Positions 1 to 6,078 of a DNA stretch of 14,484 nt are shown here, piece by piece. Position 1 is the first letter of the stretch. Each line of letters begins with the position of its first letter. The DNA is from Clostridia bacterium. Its GTDB lineage: Bacteria; Bacillota; Sulfobacillia; SLMV01. The position numbers were made by a program, and so were the translations under genes. Where the stretch lies: NCBI GenBank assembly GCA_003554565.1, contig PWGR01000064.1, positions 1 through 14,484 on the forward strand. Direction: 5' to 3'. The notes under the pieces are model-generated. The model was not told the origin of the DNA, made no database searches, and saw only the letters and a list, made by a program, of their open reading frames with translations.

Positions 1-163
1 CGGGTGATGCATCAAAACGATGCGCCTGTACGTTCTCATCGATAACCTCGACTTCCCATGTCTCGGGCGTAAGTGCAGCCAACATGGCAAGACTCAACGG
101 GGGAAACAAGCCCCTCTTTCCCTCGATCTGTCGCTGAGCGGGAGCGATTAGCCTCAATTTCAC
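1..163 (-). CDS. B12-binding radical SAM protein, N-terminal fragment (runs off the window)
   Basis: The minus strand from position 163 reads a GTG start preceded by a perfect AGGAGG seven bases upstream. It stays open for 54 codons to the window edge. The peptide begins MKLRLIAPAQRQ, continues with EGKRGLFPPLSLAMLAAL (about residues 14-31) and then TWEVEVIDENVQ. This is the typical opening of cobalamin-binding-domain radical SAM proteins: a first beta strand, an FPPLGLAMLAA-like helix and a VEVIDEN strand. The catalytic CxxxCxxC motif would lie outside the window, so the reaction cannot be named. Family members methylate or rearrange unreactive carbons, often in anaerobes. The fragment lies in a different frame from the longer open frames overlapping it, which look non-coding. 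Family placement is fairly secure; function is unknown. Confidence 0.8.
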   Translation of the reverse strand, partial: MKLRLIAPAQRQIEGKRGLFPPLSLAMLAALTPETWEVEVIDENVQAHRFDASP

Positions 164-792
164 CGTACAGCCTCCTCTCACGTTCTACCATTTGCTCGAT
201 TGTCTCCGTCCATTCCTGAATACATAACAGGTGACGTGACGGACCTGCGCCTGCAGGGCACCTTCGCACCTTCTTCGCTCCATCCAGCTGGATCCTCAAT
301 GACAGATGCGGGCGGTTTCCTCGCATAAACCGCTGACCATAGCCGGTATCCTGCACGAAATCGGCAGCTATTCTGCAGTGCTTTGGTCTCGGGAATCTTG
401 CTGCTGCAGACAAAACACTGAAGTGACTGACGAGAACCTGTATATCCGAGGGACACTCAACGCTGATGCACAAACCTGCCCTTTGCAGCTTTCAGCTTCT
501 CATGGACAGGTAAGCAAATCCAGGTGATCCAGTGAATTGGTTCTCACTACGGATATCAGATCAACTGGACAAACCACCTTACCTGTAAGGAAACGGAGCA
601 TCAACATCATGCTGCTCCGTCGGCGGGGTACAGCCTGACATCCCCTGTCAACAATATTATGGAGTTCCGGCCGCAGGTCCTCCCTCAGACCTGATATGAT
701 CTTCGCACGCCCCCAGCTGGCCGGCACGAAGCGCTTTCACTTTGGAACATAATAACAGATAGAAGTCGTCCATACAATGCCGGCAGCTCCCG
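164..792. other. Gap without a recognisable gene; several nested inverted repeats
   Basis: No frame on either strand gives a recognisable protein. The longest minus frames (36-473 and 500-727) have odd composition, and the first conflicts with the well-supported radical SAM start at 163. The gap holds short inverted repeats: CGGAGCA at 594-600 with TGCTCCG at 613-619, and CAGGTC at 674-679 with GACCTG at 688-693. The second is enclosed by CCGGCC at 667-672 and GGCCGG at 719-724. It probably carries the downstream end of the agmatinase transcript and the promoter of the radical SAM gene, but I found no convincing promoter. A decayed gene or a small RNA is possible. Confidence 0.4.
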
Positions 793-1755
793 TCACCCAG
801 CTGCCTGCTGCCTCGCCCGCGCAACCAGGCTGATCATATCAAACAGTATATTGGCAGCGGCCAGTGCAGTGATCCTGGACGGATCCAGGTCGGGCAGCAC
901 TTCCACCAGATCCATACCTACAACGGCAGACAGATCCATCTCCCGAAGGTAGGAAAGGGCCTGTGCCGTGCTCGGCCCCCCCACTTCCGGTACGCCCGTC
1001 CCCGGTGCACAGGAAGCATCCAAGAAATCGATATCAAAGGTCACATACAGCGGTGCACCGACCACGACTTCCTCCACGCGGTCCTTCACCTCACCCGGCG
1101 CCATATTCAACATGGTGGGGGCATCCAGCACCGTCACGCCCGCACGGCGCGCCCTGTCGAGGCCGCCGGGATCGGAGACAGAACCCCTGATCCCGATCTG
1201 GATGGTCTTCTCCGGCAGCACAACGCCTTCCTCAATAGCCCGGCGAAAGGGTGTAGCATGATTGTACTTCTCCCCGTGTACGCGCTCTGAGGTATCGCTG
1301 TGCGCATCAAAATGCAGCAAGGCCAGCGGGCTGTGGTGGCGAGCAAGGCTGCGCAGGACGGGGAGCGTCACCAGATGATCACCACCGAGTCCCACCGGGA
1401 TGACACCACAACCTACGATCTCACTGAGGGCATCATCCATCAGATCGAGGCTCGCTTCCGTATTGCCGGGAACCACCGCCACATCGCCATAATCCAATCC
1501 ATCCAGAATTTCCAGTGGCGCTACCCCGAGGGCAGGATTATGCTTGCGCACAGCAGAAGAAGCTTCCCGAATGGCTGCAGGACCGAAACGTGCTCCCGGC
1601 CGGTATGTGACGGCCGTGTCGAAGGGTAGCCCCACCGCCGCGAAGTCGCATTCTTTCAATTTCTCTCTTTCAGTTTCGTGCGGCAGCTTCAGAAACGTTC
1701 TGATTCCCGCATAGCCCGGTGAGCTGCCGCGCTGTATCCTGGCTTCAAAATCCAT
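793..1755 (-). CDS. speB: Agmatinase/arginase-superfamily ureohydrolase
   Basis: This 320-residue protein has the full binuclear manganese site of the ureohydrolase superfamily. GGDH ends at His127, DAHSD supplies Asp150, His152 and Asp154, and DIDFLD supplies Asp241 and Asp243. YRPGARFGPAAIRE (51-64) and GTGVPEVGG (252-260) are also typical. The length matches agmatinases (about 300-320), which cut agmatine to putrescine and urea in the cytosol. The same fold also covers guanidinobutyrase, guanidinopropionase, formiminoglutamase and guanidine hydrolase, so the substrate is inferred and the symbol is tentative. I chose the ATG at 1755 because a GGGGAG ribosome site lies eight bases before it; an open frame continues eight codons further upstream. 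No spermidine synthase or arginine decarboxylase is nearby to confirm a polyamine role. Confidence 0.88.
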   Translation of the reverse strand: MDFEARIQRGSSPGYAGIRTFLKLPHETEREKLKECDFAAVGLPFDTAVTYRPGARFGPAAIREASSAVRKHNPALGVAPLEILDGLDYGDVAVVPGNTEASLDLMDDALSEIVGCGVIPVGLGGDHLVTLPVLRSLARHHSPLALLHFDAHSDTSERVHGEKYNHATPFRRAIEEGVVLPEKTIQIGIRGSVSDPGGLDRARRAGVTVLDAPTMLNMAPGEVKDRVEEVVVGAPLYVTFDIDFLDASCAPGTGVPEVGGPSTAQALSYLREMDLSAVVGMDLVEVLPDLDPSRITALAAANILFDMISLVARARQQAAG

Positions 1756-1818
1756 GCTCCACTCTCCCCTCGGGCACATTCGTAAGAGAAATCCTTCGAC
1801 AACAGACCCCTGACACCC

Positions 1819-1847
1819 TTCATACGTGCGCTGCAGGCAAAACTCAA
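1819..1847 (-). promoter_or_regulatory. Candidate promoter of the agmatinase gene
   Basis: On the minus strand TTGAGT (1847-1842) and TATGAA (1824-1819) are separated by exactly 17 bases. Each matches the sigma-A consensus at four of six positions. A start near 1812 would give a leader of about 57 bases. No alternative of similar quality was seen. Confidence 0.45.
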
Positions 1848-1873
1848 TGAGGAATCAGCTTTGCCCCGCAGGT

Positions 1874-1901
1874 GGGCACCCGAGATTGACAGCGGGTGCC
1901 C
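1874..1901. repeat. Perfect 9-bp inverted repeat in the divergent control region
   Basis: GGGCACCCG (1874-1882) and CGGGTGCCC (1893-1901) are perfect complements around a 10-base spacer. Neither strand has a T-run after it, so it is not a typical terminator. It lies upstream of the agmatinase promoter and of the T-box promoter and could be an operator. A direct repeat, AAAATCG at 1911-1917 and 1926-1932, lies beside it. Confidence 0.5.
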
Positions 1902-1990
1902 GCAGTTCGGAAAATCGCAATCTGCAAAATCGGCAATATGGAGGTACACAATTGACCTCTGTGGGGCAGGCGGAATCTGCCGATCGGGTA

Positions 1991-2020
1991 TTGACACATA
2001 TATGGATTCCGTGGTAAAGT
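1991..2020 (+). promoter_or_regulatory. Promoter of the trpB2 operon
   Basis: A consensus TTGACA at 1991-1996 is followed after 18 bases by TAAAGT at 2015-2020. A start near 2027 lies just before the first conserved T-box nucleotides, the right distance for this leader. The perfect -35 suggests a strong promoter, with control exerted by the T-box downstream. Confidence 0.65.
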
Positions 2021-2027
2021 CCAAAAT

Positions 2028-2324
2028 TAATAGCACAGTGATGATCGGGACTAGTAAGCGCCACCCACCAGATATAGCGAATTGGGGATAGTGGAAGCCC
2101 GAGATCGGTGGAGCGAGTGAATGGGCCTGTGAACTGCAGACCGAACGCGCGGCAAGTAGGATCTGCCGGATTCCCCCGTTAACGGGAGCAGCTATAGGAT
2201 CGGCATCAAAGCGCCGGTCCCGTAAGCTGACAGAGAGGGAGAACCAGGCATAATTTCTGCCTGCTCCTAATGGGGTGGCACCGCGCCCACTTTACCCGTC
2301 CCCATACTGGGAGACGGGTTTTTT
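2028..2324 (+). promoter_or_regulatory. T-box riboswitch specific for tRNA-Trp
   Basis: The leader has the standard T-box order. Stem I includes the AGTAA segment near 2051 and a GGGGATAGTGGAAGCCC apical region at about 2079-2095. A GTGAATGG specifier loop puts the codon UGG at 2122-2124, followed by CCTGTGA. AAGTAGG (about 2154-2160) and CCCCCGTTAACGGG belong to the stem II/IIA-B region. The T-box core AATGGGGTGGCACCGCG covers 2269-2285. Its UGGC bulge (2276-2279) would pair with the tRNA 3' end GCCA, which fits the G73 discriminator usual for bacterial tRNA-Trp. ATGGGG (2270-2275) can pair with CCCCAT (2300-2305) to form the antiterminator, which excludes the terminator. Uncharged tRNA-Trp should therefore switch on the operon. 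The core identification is certain; the specifier is strongly supported by position and by the downstream gene. Confidence 0.95.
2295..2324 (+). terminator. T-box intrinsic terminator
   Basis: CCCGTC (2295-2300) pairs with GACGGG (2313-2318), followed by six T residues at 2319-2324. The first arm overlaps the CCCCAT sequence needed for the antiterminator, so the two folds exclude each other. Confidence 0.92.
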
Positions 2325-2376
2325 GTTTGTGGCCCGGGCTGCAACTGTGCAAGGACACAGATTGGAGTGATGCAGT

Positions 2377-3756
2377 ATGAAAGACAGAATCAGATATGAC
2401 CTGCCCGAATCGGAAATCCCCACCAGCTGGTATAATATTATTCCGGATCTTCCCGAGGCGCCGGAGCCACCTCTGAATCCGGCCACAGAACAGGCACTGA
2501 AACCCGATGATCTGGCACCCATTTTCCCGCCATCCTTGATTGATCAGGAAGTGTCCAGCCAGAAGTATATCGACATTCCCGGTGAGATCCTGGATGTGTA
2601 TCGCCTCTGGAGGCCGAGCCCCCTGATGAGGGCCCGCCGTCTGGAGAAGCTCCTGGATACTACTGCCCGCATATATTACAAAAATGAAGGCACCAGCCCT
2701 GCCGGCAGCCACAAACCAAATACAGCGGTGGCGCAGGCCTACTTCAACAGCAAAGATGGCACCCGACGTCTCACCACGGAAACAGGCGCGGGCCAATGGG
2801 GGTCCGCCCTCGCCCTGGCCAGCTCATTTTTCGACCTTGACTGCACTGTCTTCATGGTCAGGGTCAGCTACGACCAGAAACCCTACCGTCGGTCCCTCAT
2901 GCAGGTATACGGCTCCCAGGTATTTCCAAGCCCCAGCTCAAATACAGAGGCGGGCCAGGCTGTACTGGCTGACAATCCAGACTCACCGGGAAGTCTGGGT
3001 ATTGCGATCAGCGAGGCCGTGGAGGACGCAGCGGGCGATCCGCACGCCTGCTACTCTCTCGGCAGCGTTCTCAACCACGTTCTGATACATCAGAGCGTGA
3101 TAGGCCTGGAGGCCAAGAAACAGATGGCGCTGGCCGGGGATGAGCCTGATTTCCTGGTAGGATGCTGCGGGGGTGGAAGCAATTTCGCCGGTCTAGCACT
3201 GCCCTATATAGGAGAATCCCTGACGAATGGACAGCGCGGTCCCAGAGCAATAGCCGTTGAACCCGCTGCCTGTCCCACCCTTACCCGGGGCGTACATGCC
3301 TACGATTTTGGTGACAGCGCTGGCATGACCCCCCTGGTGAAGATGCACACCCTGGGACATGATTTCGTACCCTCGGGCTTCCATGCCGGCGGGCTCAGAT
3401 ACCACGGCTCGGCTCCCCTCGTGAGTCAGCTGATCAAAAGCGATCTCATCGAGGCACAGACAACAGACCAGCTGCCCACATTCAAGGCTGCCATAACATT
3501 TGCCCGCGCCGAGGGGGTACTGCCGGCCCCTGAATCCGCTCATGCAATCCGCACGGTCATTGACCTGGCGGAGGATGCACGGGAAAACGGTACCGAACCG
3601 GCCATTCTCATGTGTCTCAGCGGCCACGGTCATTTTGACCTCGGCGCGTATGAAGCCTACCTCGGCGGTGAACTGGAAAACTACACTCATCCCAAGAGCG
3701 AGATCCAAGCATCCCTGGATCAGCTGCCGGACATCAGAGGGGGTGCGTCCCGGTGA
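2377..3756 (+). CDS. trpB2: Tryptophan synthase beta-like enzyme, TrpB2 type
   Basis: This 459-residue PLP enzyme joins indole to a serine-derived aminoacrylate to give tryptophan. WRPSPLMRARRLE (78-90) and YKNEGTSPAGSHKPNTA (101-117) place the PLP lysine at Lys113. TETGAGQWG holds the conserved catalytic glutamate (Glu135), and GCCGGGSNFAG near residue 265 is the phosphate-binding loop. The long N-terminal extension, the total length of about 455-460 and the tryptophan after GAGQ mark TrpB2 rather than the TrpA-bound TrpB1 (about 400 residues). TrpB2 enzymes act without tight TrpA binding, and published work shows they prefer O-phosphoserine over serine. The ATG at 2377 follows a GGAG site. 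The gene lies directly behind a tRNA-Trp T-box and overlaps the next gene by four bases. No trpA or other trp gene is in the window. Confidence 0.95.
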   Translation: MKDRIRYDLPESEIPTSWYNIIPDLPEAPEPPLNPATEQALKPDDLAPIFPPSLIDQEVSSQKYIDIPGEILDVYRLWRPSPLMRARRLEKLLDTTARIYYKNEGTSPAGSHKPNTAVAQAYFNSKDGTRRLTTETGAGQWGSALALASSFFDLDCTVFMVRVSYDQKPYRRSLMQVYGSQVFPSPSSNTEAGQAVLADNPDSPGSLGIAISEAVEDAAGDPHACYSLGSVLNHVLIHQSVIGLEAKKQMALAGDEPDFLVGCCGGGSNFAGLALPYIGESLTNGQRGPRAIAVEPAACPTLTRGVHAYDFGDSAGMTPLVKMHTLGHDFVPSGFHAGGLRYHGSAPLVSQLIKSDLIEAQTTDQLPTFKAAITFARAEGVLPAPESAHAIRTVIDLAEDARENGTEPAILMCLSGHGHFDLGAYEAYLGGELENYTHPKSEIQASLDQLPDIRGGASR

Positions 3757-4235
3757 CAGCCGAGCACTCTCAGCCCATGCGGGCGGAACACACAAAGTGC
3801 GCATTCGGTTTCCTGGAGAAGCACGCCCTGCTCCCCCACGAAGCCGTCGATCCCGCACGCCTCGCACAGCTGCGAGAGAGTCTCGGCAGAGACGGGATCC
3901 TGTACGAACCGGTAATAGTAGATCGCGAGTCCATGGTAATACTGGACGGGCACCACCGGGTGCGGGTCCTCAGGGGCATGGGGTGTCAGCTGATACCGGC
4001 ATATCTCATGGACTATTCTGACTCCTCGATCCGGGTCTACAGCAGGAGACCCGGTATCACCGTGGACAAATCTAAGGTGATTGAACGAGGCACAAACAGC
4101 CGCCCCTTCCCGGCCCGCACTTCACGTCACGTATTTGCGACGCCGCTGGAACCCAGACCGACACGAATAGGGAAACTGAAGGAGTCCTGGACGGACTACC
4201 CGGGAAATGCCAGCTGCACATCATCTCTTACGTGA
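3753..4235 (+). CDS. ParB/sulfiredoxin-fold protein resembling free serine kinase SerK
   Basis: This 160-residue protein has the small ParB/Srx-fold core. LLPHEAVD places a glutamate at residue 30, GILYEPVIVD follows, and the MVILDGHHRVRVL signature covers 61-73 (DGHHR 65-69). A C-terminal FPARTSRHVF segment is near 119-128. DGHHR is the nucleotide/phosphate motif of the family that includes archaeal SerK and SbnI, which phosphorylate free serine to O-phosphoserine. In SerK a glutamate early in the chain is proposed as catalytic base, and Glu30 could be its counterpart. The protein is shorter than archaeal SerK. The GTG start overlaps the trpB2 stop as GTGA, with GGGGG nine bases upstream, so the genes are translationally coupled. 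That supports a kinase supplying phosphoserine to TrpB2. A DNA-binding or regulatory role remains possible. Fold confidence is high; function is inferred. Confidence 0.82.
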   Translation: MTAEHSQPMRAEHTKCAFGFLEKHALLPHEAVDPARLAQLRESLGRDGILYEPVIVDRESMVILDGHHRVRVLRGMGCQLIPAYLMDYSDSSIRVYSRRPGITVDKSKVIERGTNSRPFPARTSRHVFATPLEPRPTRIGKLKESWTDYPGNASCTSSLT

Positions 4236-4251
4236 TCAAACTCAATACAAA

Positions 4252-4298
4252 AGCAGGAAGCCCCGCCGCCGCGATCATCTAGCGTGGGGCTTCCTGCT
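4252..4298 (-). terminator. Terminator of the tRNA operon
   Basis: AGCAGGAAGCCCC (4252-4264) and GGGGCTTCCTGCT (4286-4298) form a perfect 13-bp stem with a 21-base loop. On the minus strand it is followed by TTTTG, so it should end the tRNA transcript. The plus strand has no T-run after it, so it would be a weak terminator for trpB2-serK. Confidence 0.85.
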
Positions 4299-4301
4299 GC
4301 G

Positions 4302-4375
4302 TGGGCGGTGCTGGACTCGAACCAGCGACCTCATGCATGTCAAGCATGCGCTCTAGCCACCTGAGCTAACCGCCC
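4302..4375 (-). tRNA. tRNA-Val (anticodon GAC)
   Basis: A 74-nt cloverleaf: acceptor GGGCGGT pairs with ACCGCCC, the anticodon loop is TTGACAT, the T-loop is TTCGAGT and the discriminator is A. CCA is not encoded. It is the last gene of the five-tRNA transcript and the second valine isoacceptor in it. Confidence 0.95.
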
Positions 4376-4390
4376 ATCAATTCTCACTTG

Positions 4391-4462
4391 AGGCGGCGGG
4401 CGGATTCGAACCGCCGCATAAGGGTTTTGCAAACCCCTGCCTTACCACTTGGCTACGCCGCC
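4391..4462 (-). tRNA. tRNA-Cys (anticodon GCA)
   Basis: A 72-nt cloverleaf: acceptor GGCGGCG pairs with CGCCGCC, the anticodon loop contains GCA and the T-loop is TTCGAAT. The discriminator is U, as expected for tRNA-Cys. CCA is not encoded. Confidence 0.95.
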
Positions 4463-4469
4463 TTATGTG

Positions 4470-4541
4470 AGCGGGAAAGGGGATTCGAACCCCCGACCCT
4501 CTGCATGGCAAGCAGATGCTCTACCACTGAGCTATTCCCGC
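4470..4541 (-). tRNA. tRNA-Gly (anticodon GCC)
   Basis: A 72-nt cloverleaf with acceptor GCGGGAA pairing with TTCCCGC, anticodon loop TTGCCAT and T-loop TTCGAAT. The discriminator is U, usual for bacterial tRNA-Gly. CCA is not encoded. Confidence 0.95.
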
Positions 4542-4552
4542 TTATGCTTCTG

Positions 4553-4625
4553 TGCCGCGGGGCAGAATCGAACTGCCGACACGGGAATTTTCAATCCCCT
4601 GCTCTACCGACTGAGCTACCGCGGC
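4553..4625 (-). tRNA. tRNA-Phe (anticodon GAA)
   Basis: A 73-nt cloverleaf with acceptor GCCGCGG pairing with CCGCGGC, anticodon loop TTGAAAA, T-loop TTCGATT and discriminator A. CCA is not encoded. Confidence 0.95.
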
Positions 4626-4636
4626 ACTCATACTTG

Positions 4637-4709
4637 TGGGCGAGACTGGGATCGAACCAGTGACCCCCTGCTTGTAAGGCAGGTGCTCGTTCCGCTGAGC
4701 TACTCGCCC
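4637..4709 (-). tRNA. tRNA-Val (anticodon TAC)
   Basis: A 73-nt cloverleaf with acceptor GGGCGAG pairing with CTCGCCC, anticodon loop CTTACAA, T-loop TTCGATC and discriminator A. It is the first gene of the cluster, only a few bases after the predicted transcription start. CCA is not encoded. Confidence 0.95.
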
Positions 4710-4721
4710 ACAGCGCCAAAT

Positions 4722-4750
4722 AGTATATAGAATCTGCGTCCCTGCGTCAA
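4722..4750 (-). promoter_or_regulatory. Promoter of the tRNA operon
   Basis: On the minus strand TTGACG (4750-4745) and TATACT (4727-4722) are 17 bases apart, each matching sigma-A consensus at five of six positions. Transcription would start near 4714, just ahead of tRNA-Val. The quality of this site fits a stable-RNA operon. Confidence 0.85.
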
Positions 4751-4858
4751 CGAGCGGCAGATTCAATACCGCACAGCGAGGTGTCCATGTGCATCACGAT
4801 ATCCTTTTTACCAGAGTGAATTGCCCGTGTCAATGCAGTGAAGGATACGCTCATACGG

Positions 4859-5044
4859 TCACGGAATGTCCCAGTAACCGGCCGATCCTGACCGTTTTCT
4901 CGTCTCCCCTCCCAGGTCCACGAGATAACGGGCACGCTCCCGCTGCAGCTCGGGCGTCATCCACTGAAACAGAAGGGGCATAACCCCAAGTCCAAATGAA
5001 TCACTCGTCGGGTGGTCGCCCACATTGCGGCGAAAATCAGTCAA
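4859..5044 (-). CDS. Small hypothetical protein (possibly a gene remnant)
   Basis: A 61-codon frame begins with TTG at 5044, eight bases after a good GAGGGAG site. Its composition looks coding and it contains GVMPLLFQWMTPELQRERA. It lies 70 bases after the PPC-domain gene on the same strand and could be its operon partner. I do not recognise the family. After its stop another frame reads MSVSFTALTRAIHSGKK to a stop just inside the tRNA promoter. A single frameshift could join the two, so this may be the surviving part of a broken gene. Confidence 0.35.
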   Translation of the reverse strand: MTDFRRNVGDHPTSDSFGLGVMPLLFQWMTPELQRERARYLVDLGGETRKRSGSAGYWDIP

Positions 5045-5114
5045 TTTGGATTCTCCCTCAACTACAGGCTACCACCCAGTATGCGCACTTCGGGCTATCG
5101 TCACGAAGTAAATT

Positions 5115-5552
5115 TTATCCTTGCAGGGAAGAAAACGGCCAGAGATCCAGGTTCAGATCCTCTTCGTGCTCCCGCCGCAGCGGCTCCCCTGAGAACTGAG
5201 CGATGCAGAATTCCGCCACCACAACTCTGTTGCCCGGCATGACATGACCACCGTACACCTGGCCGAACTCATCGCCCACGGTCATATGCAGGTGCAGGGC
5301 CACATCGCCTGCTTTTTCCGAGATGTTTCCGTGACAGCTGACGATCTCCAGCGGCTCTTCATAATGCAGTTCGTCATACTCCTTATGTTCCTGGTTGTAA
5401 AAGCCCAAGACTGCCCGGCTTACCGTTCCCAGCGCCCAGACATAACCGGCGCGGATGTCGGCCTCCGCCGCCTTCTCGGTGAGAGCTGCCAGCAGGTCAT
5501 CTTCCTCGTGCAGTCTTCCCATGTGAAACCCATGTACCTCGAATCTCCTCAC
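5115..5552 (-). CDS. PPC/DUF296-domain protein (PD1-like)
   Basis: This 145-residue protein covers a single PPC (plants and prokaryotes conserved, DUF296) domain and nothing else. The core HLHMTVGDEFGQVYGGHVMPG lies at 87-107. His87, His89 and His103 occupy the positions of the metal-binding histidine triad reported for archaeal and bacterial members. DIRAGYVWALGTVSRAVLGF (32-51) is the usual first strand-turn unit. Bacterial single-domain members form trimers, and their biochemical role is unclear despite the common label DNA-binding protein. The GTG start follows AGGAGG at seven bases; an ATG slightly upstream is out of frame. A long hairpin separates it from the nfu-like gene upstream. Confidence 0.85.
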   Translation of the reverse strand: MRRFEVHGFHMGRLHEEDDLLAALTEKAAEADIRAGYVWALGTVSRAVLGFYNQEHKEYDELHYEEPLEIVSCHGNISEKAGDVALHLHMTVGDEFGQVYGGHVMPGNRVVVAEFCIAQFSGEPLRREHEEDLNLDLWPFSSLQG

Positions 5553-5579
5553 GGTCCATCCTCCTCACCCTCTGATTTG

Positions 5580-5657
5580 CTTGCAAAAACAGTCCGCAAA
5601 ACCCGTAACTATCGGCCTCTTGCTCACCCGATGCACCTCGCCACAGGTCTTGCGGAC
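5580..5657 (-). terminator. Long-loop hairpin with U-run between the Nfu and PPC genes
   Basis: On the minus strand GTCCGCAAGACC (5657-5646) can pair over 12 bp, with one G-U pair, with GGTTTTGCGGAC (5603-5592). TGTTTTTG follows. The loop is about 42 bases and itself contains ATCGG/CCGAT. It may end the nfu transcript or act as an attenuator for the PPC gene. Confidence 0.6.
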
Positions 5658-5688
5658 GGTAGTATTGTAACCTCTTCCGAGGGAATTA

Positions 5689-5934
5689 TTAGCTTTCGGG
5701 CGCACCTTCCCCCACAGCTCTTACTTCCTTCACTTCGGGAATTTCGTTCTTGAGTACTCGTTCCACGCCGTTGCTGAGAGTCATGGAGGCCATGGGACAC
5801 CCAACACAGGCCCCCTTGAGACTCACAAAAACGATTCCCTCTTCTTCGTCAATATCCACCAATTCTATACCCCCACCGTCCGCCTTGAGGGCCACCTCGA
5901 TCTTCTCAAGCACCTCTTCGACTTTTTCCTTCAC
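5689..5934 (-). CDS. nfu: NifU C-terminal-domain (Nfu) iron-sulfur scaffold protein
   Basis: This 81-residue protein is a stand-alone NifU C-terminal domain. It has an N-terminal helix, then KADGGGIELVDIDEE (18-32) and the hallmark CVGCPMASMTL, with Cys43 and Cys46 as the CxxC pair. Two such chains bridge a [4Fe-4S] cluster and pass it to apo-proteins in the cytosol. The length is normal for the stand-alone form. The start is GTG behind GGGGTGG. It is divergent from the FBP aldolase/phosphatase gene. Candidate customers in the window are QueG, the RlmD-like methyltransferase and the radical SAM protein, but that is only co-location. Confidence 0.93.
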   Translation of the reverse strand: MKEKVEEVLEKIEVALKADGGGIELVDIDEEEGIVFVSLKGACVGCPMASMTLSNGVERVLKNEIPEVKEVRAVGEGAPES

Positions 5935-5963
5935 AGTTCCACCCCCGCATCAAGTTCATCTCG

Positions 5964-5971
5964 ATTATAAT
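5964..5971. promoter_or_regulatory. Palindromic -10-like element between the divergent nfu and fbp genes
   Basis: ATTATAAT is self-complementary and contains TATAAT on both strands. It lies 30 bases before nfu and about 108 before fbp. No good -35 was found on either side. A second -10-like TATGAT at 6051-6056, preceded by TGA, lies close to fbp. Confidence 0.3.
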
Positions 5972-6078
5972 GAAAATCTGCATGGCCCGTCCACAAGGAA
6001 TTCCTTTCTCCGGCGCAATATCACCCTTCAGGATGCACCAATGACTTTGATATGATGCAATAGACGGGAGTGATGCAG

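Noticed and set aside
2206..2796. 196-codon minus-strand open frame
   Set aside because: Runs antisense through the T-box and the trpB2 start, so it is a shadow.
3193..3867. 224-codon minus-strand open frame
   Set aside because: Antisense to trpB2 and the serK-like gene; no family features.
4388..4766. Open frames across the tRNA cluster on both strands
   Set aside because: They are translations of well-folded tRNA genes.
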